A DNA stretch of 64,000 bases from Siphonodentalium dalli. Taxonomy: Eukaryota > Mollusca > Scaphopoda > Gadilida > Siphonodentaliidae. The translations under genes and the position numbers were made by a program. Shown in pieces: positions 1 through 11,092 of the stretch. The notes under the pieces were generated by a model. It did no database searches, was not told the DNA's origin, and saw nothing but the letters and a program-made list of their open reading frames with translations. Location: NCBI GenBank assembly GCA_032622095.1, contig CP136062.1:38690918-38754917 (forward strand), given 5' to 3'. How positions within the stretch are numbered: the stretch's first letter is position 1; each line of letters opens with the position of its first letter.

Positions 1-442
1 AAGGCCCATTTAATTTTCGAGTCTCTGATTATTTTTTGTATAGTGCTTTGATATACGGTTTAAATGACAATCTATGCCATGAAATACTATTAAAATACTA
101 TTAATTCGTCACAATTTGAAACGTCTGTCTCAGAAGGTGCCCATAGAGAAATAGAGAAACAGTTGATATCATAGAAAGATTCCCCCCGTTATGGATCCCA
201 TATTGCAACATAATTCAAACTAAAAAATGTGTTTTCAATGGAAGGGGGTAACTCTATCTTTAAGATATATCCCCCTCCATTGAAAATAATACTTTGCACT
301 GCAAAACAGATGAAACTTAAGCACATAAACAGGTCGGTAACTCAACAAAAACATGTTCAGTTTATTACACCGAATAAGTTGATAATGCAATATTGTGACG
401 CTTCCTCGTTCAAATGGTATATAATATGGCATATATTTTATA
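1..442. mobile_element. Left half of a GGCCCA-type inverted-repeat element (MITE-like)
   Basis: The sequence begins with AAGGCCCATTTAATTTTCGA and runs in the same order as the reverse complement of the complete element at 4732-5187, with shared landmarks throughout (the sequence near 240-275, the stretch near 340-385, the ending near 425-440). Similarity stops at 442, where the Helitron-like terminus starts, so a second element appears to have inserted between A and T here and the right half is missing. The same junction is at 59136-59577. Non-coding; the small frames inside are not supported as genes. Confidence 0.7.
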
Positions 443-1399
443 CTAGCAGGGTTACCCGGCGTTGCCCAGGTTAACGTGGTGTGAAACCCTCTGCATATTG
501 TGGATATCTGGTGGAATAGAGGATACTTTTGTTCAAAGCGTTACACATATTGTCATAAATTATATATCCAAAATACCATCACAAAACATGATTCTTACAC
601 ACGGAATATAAGTAGTAGCTCACCTTGTCGGATCGGAGCGATTGTCATTTTGTTTATCGCGATTAATATGTCCCACCAATAAAGAACCATTTATTTATTT
701 ACAACTGCGTATACTTCAGACGTTATAACATGAACATCATAAACACATTAGTTCGCAAAAATAAAAGATGACAATTAGGTTTTACATAGAGATGTATCAA
801 TCAATCTAGTGGGTTTGACTAAGATTTTGAGGACACCTGGTTATCATATCTCCATGAAGATACAGATGTTTTAAAGAAATGTCCAGGTGCTCCTCTGTGC
901 ATTGTGCTATGTACTGACTAATTATTCTCTGCTTAAAAGAAATGTTGCTATGCAGCTATATCAGCTACATGTGCCCCGACACAGAGCGAGATTTTGAGTT
1001 GTTTATTATGTTAGGCGATGAGTCTGTTCTAAAATATGAAAGATATCCTCTGTATATTGGGCAGATATAACCTCGTCAGATGTCAGTATTGGATCCTGAT
1101 CTGTTTTCTTTCATCTCAGAAGAAATTATATTTGACGGCACACTGTGACCACTATTGTTGAACGGGCCTTCTATAAATTTCCATATCTCTTGTAATTTTT
1201 TTGTGGAAAATATATTGAATGGGCAAACTAAATTGTGTTATAATATTAACATGAGCTATTCTAATATTTTAACATGTACCATTATCTTCCTCGTAAAAGG
1301 TTACCACTATTAGAACGCCTTGGTACCACCTCGATTGTACCCCGTGAAGTTATATATAGAACAAATAGACATATATTTGCAAATATATCTAGGCACCAA

Positions 1400-3280
1400 A
1401 TGTGACGTTTTTAATACACACGATTTGATTCCTCGTATCATTTGAGAAGAACGTGTATGAATTTGATGTTAATTGGCACTAAACATATTTCTATCAGTTG
1501 TGGTGACCAGCCCGTCCCTATCTCGGACTCAAGCGGTGCCACATTTGACATCATTAAACCACAAACTTAGCTCAGTATAGAGATTAGTATATATAAAATT
1601 GTTGAAAATTGGCGAGTATACAAATTGGTATCAAATTTAGGGTCCCATAACTCTAACCCAAATGATACCAATTTGGCGTCATTAAATTACACGATTAGAT
1701 TCCTCGTATCACGAAGAAGAATATCTATCAAGTCTGGTGGAAATCGGCGCTAAACATATTGTTTATCTATTTCTGTGTCTCTCTCGCCCTCTGTGGACCC
1801 CTGTCTCGAATGTCACCACGTTTGACATCTTTAAACCACACAATTAGACTCTTGATATCATGGAGATAAATATTTATAAGTTTGGTGCTAATCGGGGACT
1901 AAACCCTTTTTTTTATCAAAGTTATGCCCATCCCACACCCACACCATCTCTCACACAAACAGCACCAATATAGCGTCTTTAAATCACATGATTGAATTCC
2001 TCGTGCCATGGATAAGAACGTGTATCAATTTGGTGGATTTTGGCGCTAAAATTATTTTTATCAATGTTGTTGCCCCTCATCCTTTCTCGAATGACGCTAC
2101 TTTTGACAGCAGTAAGCTTGTATAAGTTTTTGTATAAAATTGGCGAGTATACAAATTCGTATCAAATTTATTGCCCCCATATCTCTCATCCAAACGGCAC
2201 CAATTTGGCTTATCTAAACCACACGATTAGTCTTTCTCGTATCACGGAGAATATGTATCAATCTGGTGGAAATAAGCGCTAAACATATTGTTGATCTTTT
2301 TTGTGTTCCTCTCACCCTCTATGCATCTTGACTCGAATGGCCCCACTTGTGAGAGCTTGTGGCATCCTTAAACCACACAATTAGACTCCTGATATCATGG
2401 AGATGATTATTGATAAATCTGGTAAACCAATTTTGGTTAAATTTAGTGCCCACTAACCCTCATCTCTCACACAAACATAGCATCTTGAAATCACACGATC
2501 AGACTCTTCGTATTATGGATAAGAACGTGTATCACTTTGGTGGAAATTGACGTTAAAATTATTGCGTATCAATGCGTACCCTCTCCCATTCAGTTCAACC
2601 CTGATTCGAATAACGCCACTTTTGACAGATTTAAGCTACACCATTAGACTCCCCATACCATGGGGATGATATTGTATATGTGTGGCGGCAATCGGCGACT
2701 AAACCCATTCCTATCAAATTGAGTGCCCCTCCCACAATATTTCGTCCAAACGACAGCAATTTGGACTTGGCGTCTTTAAATAGCACACTTAAGAGCAGAC
2801 CTTAGATGCCTACAATCGCTAGAGATTTCGCATTCATACTGCAATTAGTTTCGGAGTATTCATTGTATCACGGAGAAGAATATATATAAATTGTGGAAAT
2901 CCGCGCTAAAATTAGTTTGATCAATTTACCCCCTTCGGTGTGCCCTGACGCGAAAGGCGCCACGTTTGGCATGTTTAAACAACTCCATTAGATTCATCAT
3001 ATCATGGGGATTATAATAAAAAAAAATCCGTGGCAATCGGCGGCAAAACAAATTTCTACCCCTCCCCTTTTTCTGCCCCTGACAACGGCGTCACTTTGGA
3101 AAATTCTAACCTACACCATTATCATTCTCGTAATAAGTTACCCCTAGTAGACCGTTTGGTGCAATCTAGATGGTCCCTCGGCGCTAAACTTAGTTGATCA
3201 ATTTTGGTGCCACCCCCCCCCCCCTTCTGTGCATCCCAGACTCGAATGGCGCCACTTTTGACATATTTAAACTATCTATT
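1400..3280. repeat. About ten degenerate ~150-bp tandem units inside the duplicated module
   Basis: A recurring pattern is seen starting near 1417, 1687, 1836, 1984, 2219, 2375, 2491, 2638, 2858 and 2981. Each unit has a CACACGATTAGATTCCTCGT-like segment, then TATCA(C/T)GGAGAAGAA, then a TGGTGGAAATCGGCGCTAAA-like segment, then a C-rich stretch (CCCCTCCCAC or similar) and a (G)GCGCCACTTTTGACAT-like segment. Units differ from each other far more than the two whole-module copies differ, so the array expanded long before the module was duplicated. Internal minisatellites are common in non-autonomous Helitron-like elements. Confidence 0.7.
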
Positions 3281-3306
3281 GCATATGGGTCTCTTCTGAC
3301 GTCATT

Positions 3307-4100
3307 GTTATGTTTTGTCTCACTATAACTGAGGACTAACGAGTGTATACGTTTCTATAATTTATTATACAATACTCCCTAAGCGCGACTGCTTTTATTT
3401 ATAGCAGAGAATCAGGAGCACGTGTTAGTGCAGCATGCAAACAAGTCATGAATATTAATGAGTTTGTATAATAGAAGATGGAGATGTCCCGATATATAAC
3501 ACCTCCCCGTTTTAACGAAAGATAGAGCGACAGTATGTTAAAGAGGAATGATACATAAATGGAAGGTGATACATCGAAATGTTGCCTCTTTCAATTTACT
3601 GTTTAGTAAATCCCACTTCTGACACCATGTTATGTTTTGTCTCTCTAAAAATGAGGACTAACGAGTGTATACGTTTCTATAATTTATTATACAATGTTAG
3701 TGCAGCATGAAAACGATTCATGAATATTAATGAGTTAGTATAGTAGAAGATGGAGATGTCCCGATATATAACATATCCTCGTTTTTACGAAAGATAGAGC
3801 GACAGTATCCTAAAGAGGAAAGATACAAAAATGGAAGGTGATTCATCGAAATGTTGCCTCATTCAATTTACAGTTTAGTACATCCCACTTCTGACACCAG
3901 GTTATGTTTTGTCTCTCATTAACTGAGGACTAACGAGTGTATACGTTTCTATAATTTATTATACAATGTTCCCTAAGCGCGCGACTGTTTTTATAGTAGA
4001 GAAGCTGGAGCACGTGTTAGTGCAGCATGCACACGATTCATGAATATTAATGAGTTAGTATAGTATAGAAGATGGAGATGTCCCGATATATAACAGTCAT
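3307..4100. repeat. Three direct units of about 270-320 bp
   Basis: TTATGTTTTGTCTC followed by AACTGAGGACTAACGAG starts at 3307, 3630 and 3901, each followed by GTGTTAGTGCAGCATG and GATGGAGATGTCCCGATA. The middle unit lacks the roughly 48-bp CCCTAAGCGCGC-containing segment that the middle unit of the right-hand module copy (near 62820) retains. So at least one deletion occurred after the two modules separated. Confidence 0.75.
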
Positions 4101-4731
4101 CATTGACCAAAATTTGGGTTTATACACCGCTACTATATATCGATGCTGATTGGCTATTCGCAAGAGCCGACATAATACAAAATGTTATCCGCCCCAGTGA
4201 TGGTTATATTTTCTGACATTTGCTACTGAAAGGCAAAATCCGTCGTCTATCTATATCTTTATTTGCGAATGTCTGTCTGTCTTCTATTCACGGGGGACCA
4301 TCTAGATGGCACCAAAGGGGTCTAACATGGGTAACTATTTACGAGGAAGATAATGGTGCGTGTTAGTATTTTCTAAAATGACGCTGTAACAGCGGTACTC
4401 GGTCCAAGATCAGCATCATTCAAACCGACACACCATGCTGCTGTAGTCCGAGAAGACTTGGTCTACTGGGCGACAAAAACATTCATCTGAATGAATGAAA
4501 ATAGGTTCAACTGTTTCAACCATTGCTCTGTTGTCGGCGATACCCTCCGGTCTCCGGTCGGCGACACCGAGTTAACGGGTGGTGGTGAGAACATTCAACA
4601 CTAGACGAAATGTGATGTTTTCAGATTTGGCGATTTCATGTAGTTTCCATGTATCGAATATACGTCACATTTACGATGCGTTTATTCTTATATTAGCAGT
4701 TTCTGTATTCTTCACGTTTTATTGGGTCTAA

Positions 4732-5187
4732 AGGCCCACTTAATTTTCGAACCTCCAGATTACTTTATATAAAATATATGCTATATTATATATCATTTTA
4801 AATCTCCAAGACATTGTATTATCAACTTATCCGGTGTAATAACATGTGGTCATGTTTTTGTTGAGTTGCCAACGCGTTTTGTCATAAAGATTGAAGTAAA
4901 AATCAGTATTATTTCCAATGCAGGGGGAATAACTCTATATATTAAAGATAGAGTTCTTCCCCTTTCATTGAAAAAGTTTGAATTCCCTTGCGTTATGTGT
5001 GCCAGAAAGGGGGTGGGGTCTTTAGCAGTTTTCTATTTCTCTGTGGGCATCTTCTGTGACACAGATGTTTCAAATAGTGATGAATTATAGCATTTTAATC
5101 ATATTTTATGGCATAGATTGTTATTAAAACCGAATATAAGTAACTATACAAAAAATAATCGGCGACTCAAAAATTGAGTGGGCCTTT
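4732..5187. mobile_element. Complete GGCCCA-type inverted-repeat element
   Basis: The two ends are inverted copies: AAGGCCCACTTAATTTTCGA at the left and the complement, ending in GTGGGCCTT, at the right. The element is about 455 bp with no coding capacity. It is flanked by TA on both sides if the ends are taken as AAGGCCC and GGGCCTT. It is the intact relative of the half element at 1-442 (reversed) and of the diverged one at 13193-13535. The superfamily is not assignable from this alone; no transposase is present. Confidence 0.7.
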
Positions 5188-5520
5188 AAATCCCAAGTAT
5201 TCGCCTACATCTGGATGTTATAATGGCACATCATATCTCACTATCAATGTATTAATCCTTTCAGTGCCACGGGCCGATCACGTCGGCCCTAATTTATGGT
5301 CTGTAAAAAAAACAAAAAGCAAACAAACTGGATAAAACCTTAGGGGCATGTTACAACTCAAAACTATCACCAAGAATTCATAGTAATAAGTTTGATGCCC
5401 ATGATAAACGTAAGATTCCCTGGCACTAAACCTACAAAATAAGTATGTTAAAGAATATAAGAAAAAAATATTAAAATTGTACAAAATTCTAAAAAATAAT
5501 AACTGATGAAAAATTGTTAG

Positions 5521-5583
5521 GCCAATGCATTCTCTTATATATGCGAGGCGACCTATGGTCGACTCGCATATATGAGAGAATGT
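5521..5583. repeat. Palindrome P, copy 1 (right arm decayed)
   Basis: It begins GCCAATGCATTCTCTTATAT and folds back through GGCGACCTATGGTCG. The right arm stops matching after GAGAGAATG. Six further copies of this palindrome lie at 47884, 48096, 48685, 49376, 49526 and 56115. The preceding 5200-5520 stretch contains a small GGGCCGATCACGTCGGCCC hairpin near 5270 and no gene. Confidence 0.8.
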
Positions 5584-6518
5584 AGTAACTGACGAGTTTT
5601 GTGGTAGCTCACGAGTTATGTAGCAACAATCGACGAGTTTTGTGGTAGCTCACGAGTTTTGTAGTAAAATCGACGAGTTATGTAGTAATTTGGGTTACGA
5701 GTTTTGTAGTAAAACATCGACGAGTTTTGTAGTCAAAAACAAGCTAACGAGTTTTGTAGTAATACTCGTCGAGTTCTGTAGCAACAATTTTTAGTCAGTT
5801 TCACAGGCGGGTTTGGACTTATATAATACAATCGTATATAGTAAATGCAATGTTTTTTTTGTGTAAGTGTTTGTGTGGTGGACGTTAATGACGTTGTAGC
5901 TCAACTTGATGTTGGTCCCTCGTCACTGCTGCTTCGTTTCTCATCAGATCTGAGCCAAACTTCGTACCTAGAAGTACTATGGCCATGTTATTAACTTGAA
6001 CCTGGCCCTCATTACGTCAGACGTCGCGTCCTATTTCTTAATACCATGTTGTATTTGGTGAAATAGAATAAACTATCTATCGTGGTGGAAAACAAATGTG
6101 GTTCGTCGTTTTTCTCTCAATGCATAATGGATTCGCGGCTTGTGCACTTTAAGAAATAAACGCAACCAACAGTAACCGTGAAACAAAAGAGAGCGGCGAG
6201 TCATGCATGCGTACCATACAGTTATTGTTGCCAATAATCGTTTCACTTTGTTTTTGCAATATAGACAACTCTACGCCACCTCTTGGTTCTTGGTTCGTTC
6301 TTGAGGATACCCATGTGATTTGACAAAGTAACACTCTGCATATTCAATCATAATACATGTAGTTGAAAAATCAAAGAAAAAAAAACCTCGTTAGCTTGTT
6401 TTTTTACTACAAAACTCGTCGATATTTTACTACAAAACTCGTAACCTGAAATTACTACATAACTCGTCGATTTTACTACAAAACTCGTGAGCTACCACAA
6501 AACTCGTCAGTTACTACA
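5581..6518. mobile_element. Foldback-type element with tandem-repeat arms
   Basis: The left arm (about 5581-5770) consists of spaced copies of CGAGTTTTGTAGT and variants (…TGTGGTAGCTCACGAG…). The right arm (about 6383-6518) is the inverse complement in the same order, ending …CTCGTCAGTTACTACA. The 0.6-kb spacer between them has no recognisable coding sequence. Long inverted arms made of short tandem units are the hallmark of foldback elements such as Drosophila FB; the family here is unknown. The right arm lacks some units present in the left, so the arms have begun to drift. Confidence 0.65.
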
Positions 6519-6569
6519 TAACTCGGCGTAACACAGGGTATATGGGTTGATACAAAAATCGGACTTGTG

Positions 6570-6860
6570 TTATTTCGAATATAATTTATACCTATATTGC
6601 ACGTATATGTGAAATTTAACGCATCCATAATGTGTTATATTTCGAAAATAAATGCACGTAAATTGCACGTATATTTGAAATTTAAAGCATCCATAAATGT
6701 GTTATTTGGTATATAAATTCACACAAACTGCACGCATATTTGAAATTTAACGCATTCATAAATGTGTTATTTAGAAAATAATTCATCCGTAAATAACACC
6801 TATATTTTAAATCGAACGTGCGCGTATTTTCCACGTAAATGTTGAAGAATACGTGTCCGT
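6570..6860. repeat. About four degenerate ~67-bp tandem units
   Basis: TTGCACGTATATGTGAAATT, TTGCACGTATATTTGAAATT and CTGCACGCATATTTGAAATT begin near 6595, 6662 and 6728, each followed by an AACGCAT(C/T)CATAAATGTGTTAT-like segment. A fourth, weaker unit trails to about 6860. The array lies about 140 bp upstream of the sulfotransferase exon, in what would be its last intron. Confidence 0.7.
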
Positions 6861-6980
6861 AAATACAACGTATTATTAGGTCACTTGTTTTGGAAATTGA
6901 CATGATCCGTAATTAAATTACAAATTTGGTGCAGGGCGGTTGACTAATATTCCTGAAAGTTCATGCTGCTTTGAATTTTC

Positions 6981-7002
6981 TTCTCCTGCTCACTTTCCAC
7001 AG
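6981..7002 (+). promoter_or_regulatory. Likely 3' splice acceptor of the sulfotransferase exon
   Basis: TTCTCCTGCTCACTTTCCAC followed by AG at 7001-7002 is a good pyrimidine tract and acceptor, and the next base begins a codon of the long frame. This decides against the upstream non-ATG extension of the frame as real coding sequence. Confidence 0.65.
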
Positions 7003-7935
7003 GTGACGGTGATGAAGCTGATCGAAGCCAGGTGCCGGAACTCTGACGCAATATCTGGTAGAGCGAATACCGTAATTTACTGGACTAACTTGAAATCTGC
7101 TCTGTGCGTGGTTCCAAAAGCAGCAAGCACACTACTGCGCTCGGGAATATCGGACGAGTTGGAATCAAGAGTGGGAAAGCCGATGGTGGCCAAGGTCAAG
7201 GTCTGGAGTAGCCCGGATGTGTTCCGATACATGTTTGTGCGAAATCCTTGGTCGAGGTTATGGTCTGGATATGTCGATAAATTGGTGATGCTCGGATTCA
7301 GAAATAACAAATTCCCAATCTTCAATGCATTGAATCTGGGCGATTGTAGTAGAATTCCAACATTCGCAGAATTTATTGCATATCTCGCTAACCACGAGAA
7401 CAATCCGGGAGTTATTAACCAGCATTGGGCCCCGATCACGTTGTTGTGTGATCCCTGTTACTTTAAACCTCATTTCGTTGGTAAATTGGAAACTTTCGAC
7501 GATGACCTGAAGTACATTGGACAAAAGCTTCACATTACTGACGAGATTCGTATTGCAAACGACAAAGAAGGTAAAGCTAGGAACAAATTCTTGATCCCAA
7601 ATCAACTCAATTTTTACCTCAATAACAATGCATCGTGTGGCCTGTCTATTATGGGAATTTTGCATCGGATTTGGGTTGCTAGCATACTGACAGGTCGCAT
7701 AAACAACAAAGCAGTCTTCCCCCAGGCTGAGCTCGAAGCGATCCAACCATTTACATTACAGCGATCGGATCTTATCGTTGACATATTTAAAAAGTACAGC
7801 CTTGAGGGGGAGGCTCGACGAGCGCAGAAGAATCTTCTACGAGATAATGCCTACGCGGAAATTCCAGACGACCTTAAATCGCGCATCAGACGAATGTATA
7901 ATGACGACTTTACGTTGTTTGGATACGACCCGTGA
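7003..7935 (+). CDS. Carbohydrate sulfotransferase (Sulfotransfer_2 family), terminal coding exon
   Basis: The protein would move a sulfate group from PAPS to a sugar on a glycoprotein or glycosaminoglycan in the Golgi lumen, as the HNK-1ST/CHST8-14 relatives do; the acceptor sugar cannot be told from sequence. Counting from the ATG at 7012 (307 residues), the 5'-phosphosulfate loop is VVPKAAST at 33-40, the 3'-phosphate motif is RNPWSRLWSGYVDK at 77-90, NQHWAP is at 136-141, the CDPC cysteine pair at 146-149, GKLETFDDDL at 157-166, and the end DDFTLFGYDP is typical of the family. The exon probably starts at 7003, after a pyrimidine tract and CACTTTCCACAG, in phase with the frame; the open frame upstream of that has no ATG. 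Family members are usually longer and begin with a transmembrane anchor, absent here, so the anchor should be on an upstream exon not identified. The usual Cys-Thr of the PAPS loop is Ser-Thr. The frame is intact, so probably functional. Confidence 0.9.
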   Translation: MTVMKLIEARCRNSDAISGRANTVIYWTNLKSALCVVPKAASTLLRSGISDELESRVGKPMVAKVKVWSSPDVFRYMFVRNPWSRLWSGYVDKLVMLGFRNNKFPIFNALNLGDCSRIPTFAEFIAYLANHENNPGVINQHWAPITLLCDPCYFKPHFVGKLETFDDDLKYIGQKLHITDEIRIANDKEGKARNKFLIPNQLNFYLNNNASCGLSIMGILHRIWVASILTGRINNKAVFPQAELEAIQPFTLQRSDLIVDIFKKYSLEGEARRAQKNLLRDNAYAEIPDDLKSRIRRMYNDDFTLFGYDP

Positions 7936-7976
7936 CGACTGCCATTGTACCTGAAGATTGTCCGTGAACTAGGAAG

Positions 7977-8487
7977 CCACCCCTTGCCAAGTGGTCCTGC
8001 TAATATGCTATGATGCTGGTGGTCCTGCTGAATTGCTATGATGCGAATAGGGCAAACTGATGTCGTTATGAAATAGTACCGTTATATTTTCTAAAGTTAT
8101 CATTTTCGCGGTGTTTGACTAATCAGAGCGATTTGAGAAAAAACAGGTGTTCGTATGAAACACTCAAGAACATATATATTTTTGAAAAATATCATAATGC
8201 CTGCGCTGGTGTTCCTAAAATTACGGAATAACCCATCTTGATCATAGTCAATATTCAACAATTTATACATTTAGTATTAAAAATATTTCGCAATAAATAT
8301 ATTTTTGAATGTTTGATGCGCATAATGGCTTTTCCTGGATATGTTCAGTTATCGAAACACCGCGATAAAGATAAATTAAACAAATATAACGGTACTTTTT
8401 TATAACAACATCATTTTGCCCTAACATCATCATAGCAATTCAGCAGGACCCAACCGCATCATAGCCGGAACACTTGACCAGGGGTGG
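7977..8487. mobile_element. 511-bp inverted-repeat element in the sulfotransferase 3' region
   Basis: The left end begins CCACCCCTTGCCAAGTGGTC and the right end is the inverse (…CACTTGACCAGGGGTGG). The arms are about 140 bp, also sharing CAGCAGGAC, ATAGCAATTC and GTACCGTTATATTT-like segments, with AAG on both sides as a possible 3-bp target duplication. A partial relative lies at 30153-30310. The first AATAAA downstream of the sulfotransferase stop is inside this element (8292-8297), so it may supply the polyadenylation signal. Confidence 0.75.
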
Positions 8488-9525
8488 AAGCCTGTTCTTG
8501 ATCTTGAGAGGTTTCCGGCGACCTTGTAGGACCGTGATTCGGGTTGTCTAAATGTCTGCGTTCATGCATTCTGGAAATGGTTGAATCTGAACATGCAATG
8601 ATTGTATTCAGTATGCAACGTTGTCAGCTGTTTAATTTTTGTTTTCGTTTGGACGTTAATCATTATCGTGTCATTTGTTATACATTATAGTGTTATTTGT
8701 TATACATTTGTTATTTGTTGATGTTAACATTGTTCACCCTAGCGTGGTAAGTTCTTCACAACAGAACATTACGATATAAAGGGACATAATGCATTCACAG
8801 TGGGAACACGTGTGTGGGGTGGTCATAAATTGTAAAACAGTCATCACTAAAAACATGGAGAAAGAAACCCTCTTTCTTATTTGTATTAATAACTCTCCAG
8901 ATAAAGCATTTAAAACATGTGTTATATAAATCATACTGCGTTAGTGCCAGTCATGTGATCAACATATAGCAGAGAAAATTATGATAAATTCGTAACAAAC
9001 GTTAGGTAACATATTAGATACATAGATATATTGTGTATGTATTATGTGCATATATTTCGTATATTTATCGAATTATTTGGCCACCGGATTGAAACGAGAG
9101 CGATAAATTGCATGCACTACACCCCATTCCCTGTAATTATTTGAATGCGGTTCGGTTCTACACCCGGTTCTGTAGTTATACGCCTTGCGGTGTGTTAGTT
9201 TCTACATTGTCGAATTTCAAACTAAACCGGAGCGTATTTCAAAGTAATTTTGACTATCTCTTCATTTCACATTGTTTATAAAATTCAACATAAAAAATTT
9301 AAAAAGTAGAATTGAGCATTTATATTTGTCTACCGTTGTCATCGGTACCCGATGTTGTAACGTTTGACTGAAATAAATGCTAAATTTCTTAAGGAGGCAA
9401 CCCATTCGTGAATTATTAAAAAAAATCCCAATTTCAGACAATAAATTTGAATGAAAATATCATTCTTTATAACTAACGTATTTTTTAAAATAGAAAGCAA
9501 TCATTTATTCGTGCAGATCGATAGA
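8488..9525. other. Intergenic, no gene recognised
   Basis: AT-rich sequence with short TTGTTATACATT-type repetition near 8675-8725. I see no coding exon, RNA gene or long inverted repeat here. The short open frames have no family resemblance. Confidence 0.5.
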
Positions 9526-10001
9526 CAGTTTGACGGGAAATATTAAAAAAAACAAAAACACTGCATTATCTTGACTATCTAGAATATGCTCTCAGTCTAT
9601 CATCTGAAAGCACGACTGTCTGCTAGTAAATAAATAAAATTGTTTTCACTACATATATAGTATTTGGCAGCCATTTGCTGGACTATTTATGTATCGGTGT
9701 AAAGGACCCAAACAACATAAAACAACAAATATTCAGCCCCGTTCTCAATAACCTGGCAGATATAAATACTCATTATATATTGATTCGTGCTTTCAGACAT
9801 TATGTAGTTTCATGGTAATTTTTCCAAATAAAATAGTTCTGAAAATGGCTGCGAAAAAAACTAACATATGCAACGAATTTTTTTTCTATTTTTTTCTCGC
9901 AGACAGTCATGACTTCAGATGGTAGACTGAGCGCATTCCCTGGTTGGGTTGATATTATAGATAATGCGGTCTGTTTTTTTTAAATATTTCCTGTCAAACC
10001 G
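9526..10001. mobile_element. 476-bp inverted-repeat element
   Basis: The left end CAGTTTGACGGGAAATATT and the right end (complement of CGGTTTGACAGGAAATATT) match. The arms continue inward for about 120 bp, with shared GCATTATCT, CTCAGTCTA(T/C)CATCTGAA and GACTGTCTGC segments. Non-coding; target duplication not resolved. Confidence 0.7.
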
Positions 10002-11092
10002 TTTTATAAAGCACTATTTTTCATACTTCGAACATATCTCTCACACTGTGATGGTAAAGAGTTGCTGCTATATATAGTACTACAGCTTATACACTATTTA
10101 TAAGGGATAATGATTTGTTGTCCTTCAAATTGATACATGTATAGCTAGAAATTGAGATTTTTTAGAAAATTTAGATGGGTCGCCTTCTTAAAGATAACTG
10201 TTATGTCTGGTGTTGAATTGTGCAGGCAGAAAGTCGCAGGATTAACGCCATGCAACAATCCGATAAATGAATGACATTTGTTCCAGTGTCAGAATATAAC
10301 TTTCGAGGAGGTGTGGTTTAGTGTGATGCTGTCCTCGTGACCACACACAGAATCTAAGCTATATTTCTATCGGACACTTAATGACTGAATATCAGCCTAA
10401 GTATTGTCAGGTCTACTTGGGGGGGGGGTGAAGAAATAATAGTATTACGTTGAAAGACATTCCATTTTGTTTTTGAAATTCGGCACAGCTTAGAAGAGAA
10501 TTAATATGAATCGTACGTGACGCGTAGTGGAGCAACCACACATGATGTGCCTCAAATTTGCCTTTTTTCGGCGACATATAACGCTAAGACTAATTTGTCA
10601 CATCATGCAGTGGTCACGACGGAGACGACATGCTAACTTGACAAGACGTGTCGTGGCTTGTAAAATCTTGTCTGGATTCTCGTCATGACTTCTTCATTTT
10701 TCGTTTTCATTAAGCGAACCAACAAAATTGGTCTAAATTAAATTAATAAACCTAAATCGCATCTGAATTCTTCGTAAGTTGTGAAGTAGTATAGATACTT
10801 TCATTTTTATCGCGATTCTTCATTTCCAATTCCGCGGTTTTTTTTTTGCAATCTCCACACGGTTGCTAACCGAAAGTCAAGTGACAATTTCTCCAAAATC
10901 TATGCCCGCGATCTTGAAAAATCACTGATGGATATAGAAACAAATATGACGTCATTCACCTGCCTTATGTATTTGCACCCTTGTTGGTTGCTATAACTCC
11001 ATAGAACCTAATTTGGAACCGAATCTCATTGAAATGGTCGAGAGTGTTCCGTAGATCGACTGAACTAAACAAACGAATTCTGAATCCCTTTA
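10002..11092. other. Intergenic, no gene recognised
   Basis: Nothing coding is seen. A run of nine or more G follows CTACTT at 10415-10429; similar G runs preceded by TTG or CTTG recur elsewhere in the window. Confidence 0.45.

Larger units (their letters stand above)
443..4730 (-). mobile_element. Helitron-like non-autonomous element or composite repeat (copy 1)
   Basis: On the minus strand the left edge reads GCAACGCCGGGTAACC then CTGCTAGTA: a GC-rich stem followed by CTAG and T, which is the form of a Helitron 3' end (CTRR then T, hairpin just inside). The host sequence of the interrupted element at 1-442 fits insertion between A and T. No Rep/helicase frame is visible, so if this is a Helitron it is non-autonomous. 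The interior carries tandem units (listed separately). The 5' end is not resolved. A TCTATCTATATCTTT start followed by TGTCTGTCTGTC at 4246 resembles a Helitron 5' end but points the other way. The right limit is only where the next GGCCCA element begins. Confidence 0.45.

Noticed and set aside
229-474. 81- and 65-codon frames repeated at 59364-59609
   Set aside because: They occur in the arm of a non-coding inverted-repeat element; conservation between the two copies reflects the recent module duplication, not selection.
6940-7002. N-terminal extension of the sulfotransferase frame upstream of 7003
   Set aside because: It starts at TTG, has no ATG, and runs through a pyrimidine tract and AG that look like an intron end.
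7077-7746. Minus-strand frames of 120 and 162 codons over the sulfotransferase exon
   Set aside because: They are antisense shadows of the plus-strand gene, which has clear family motifs.
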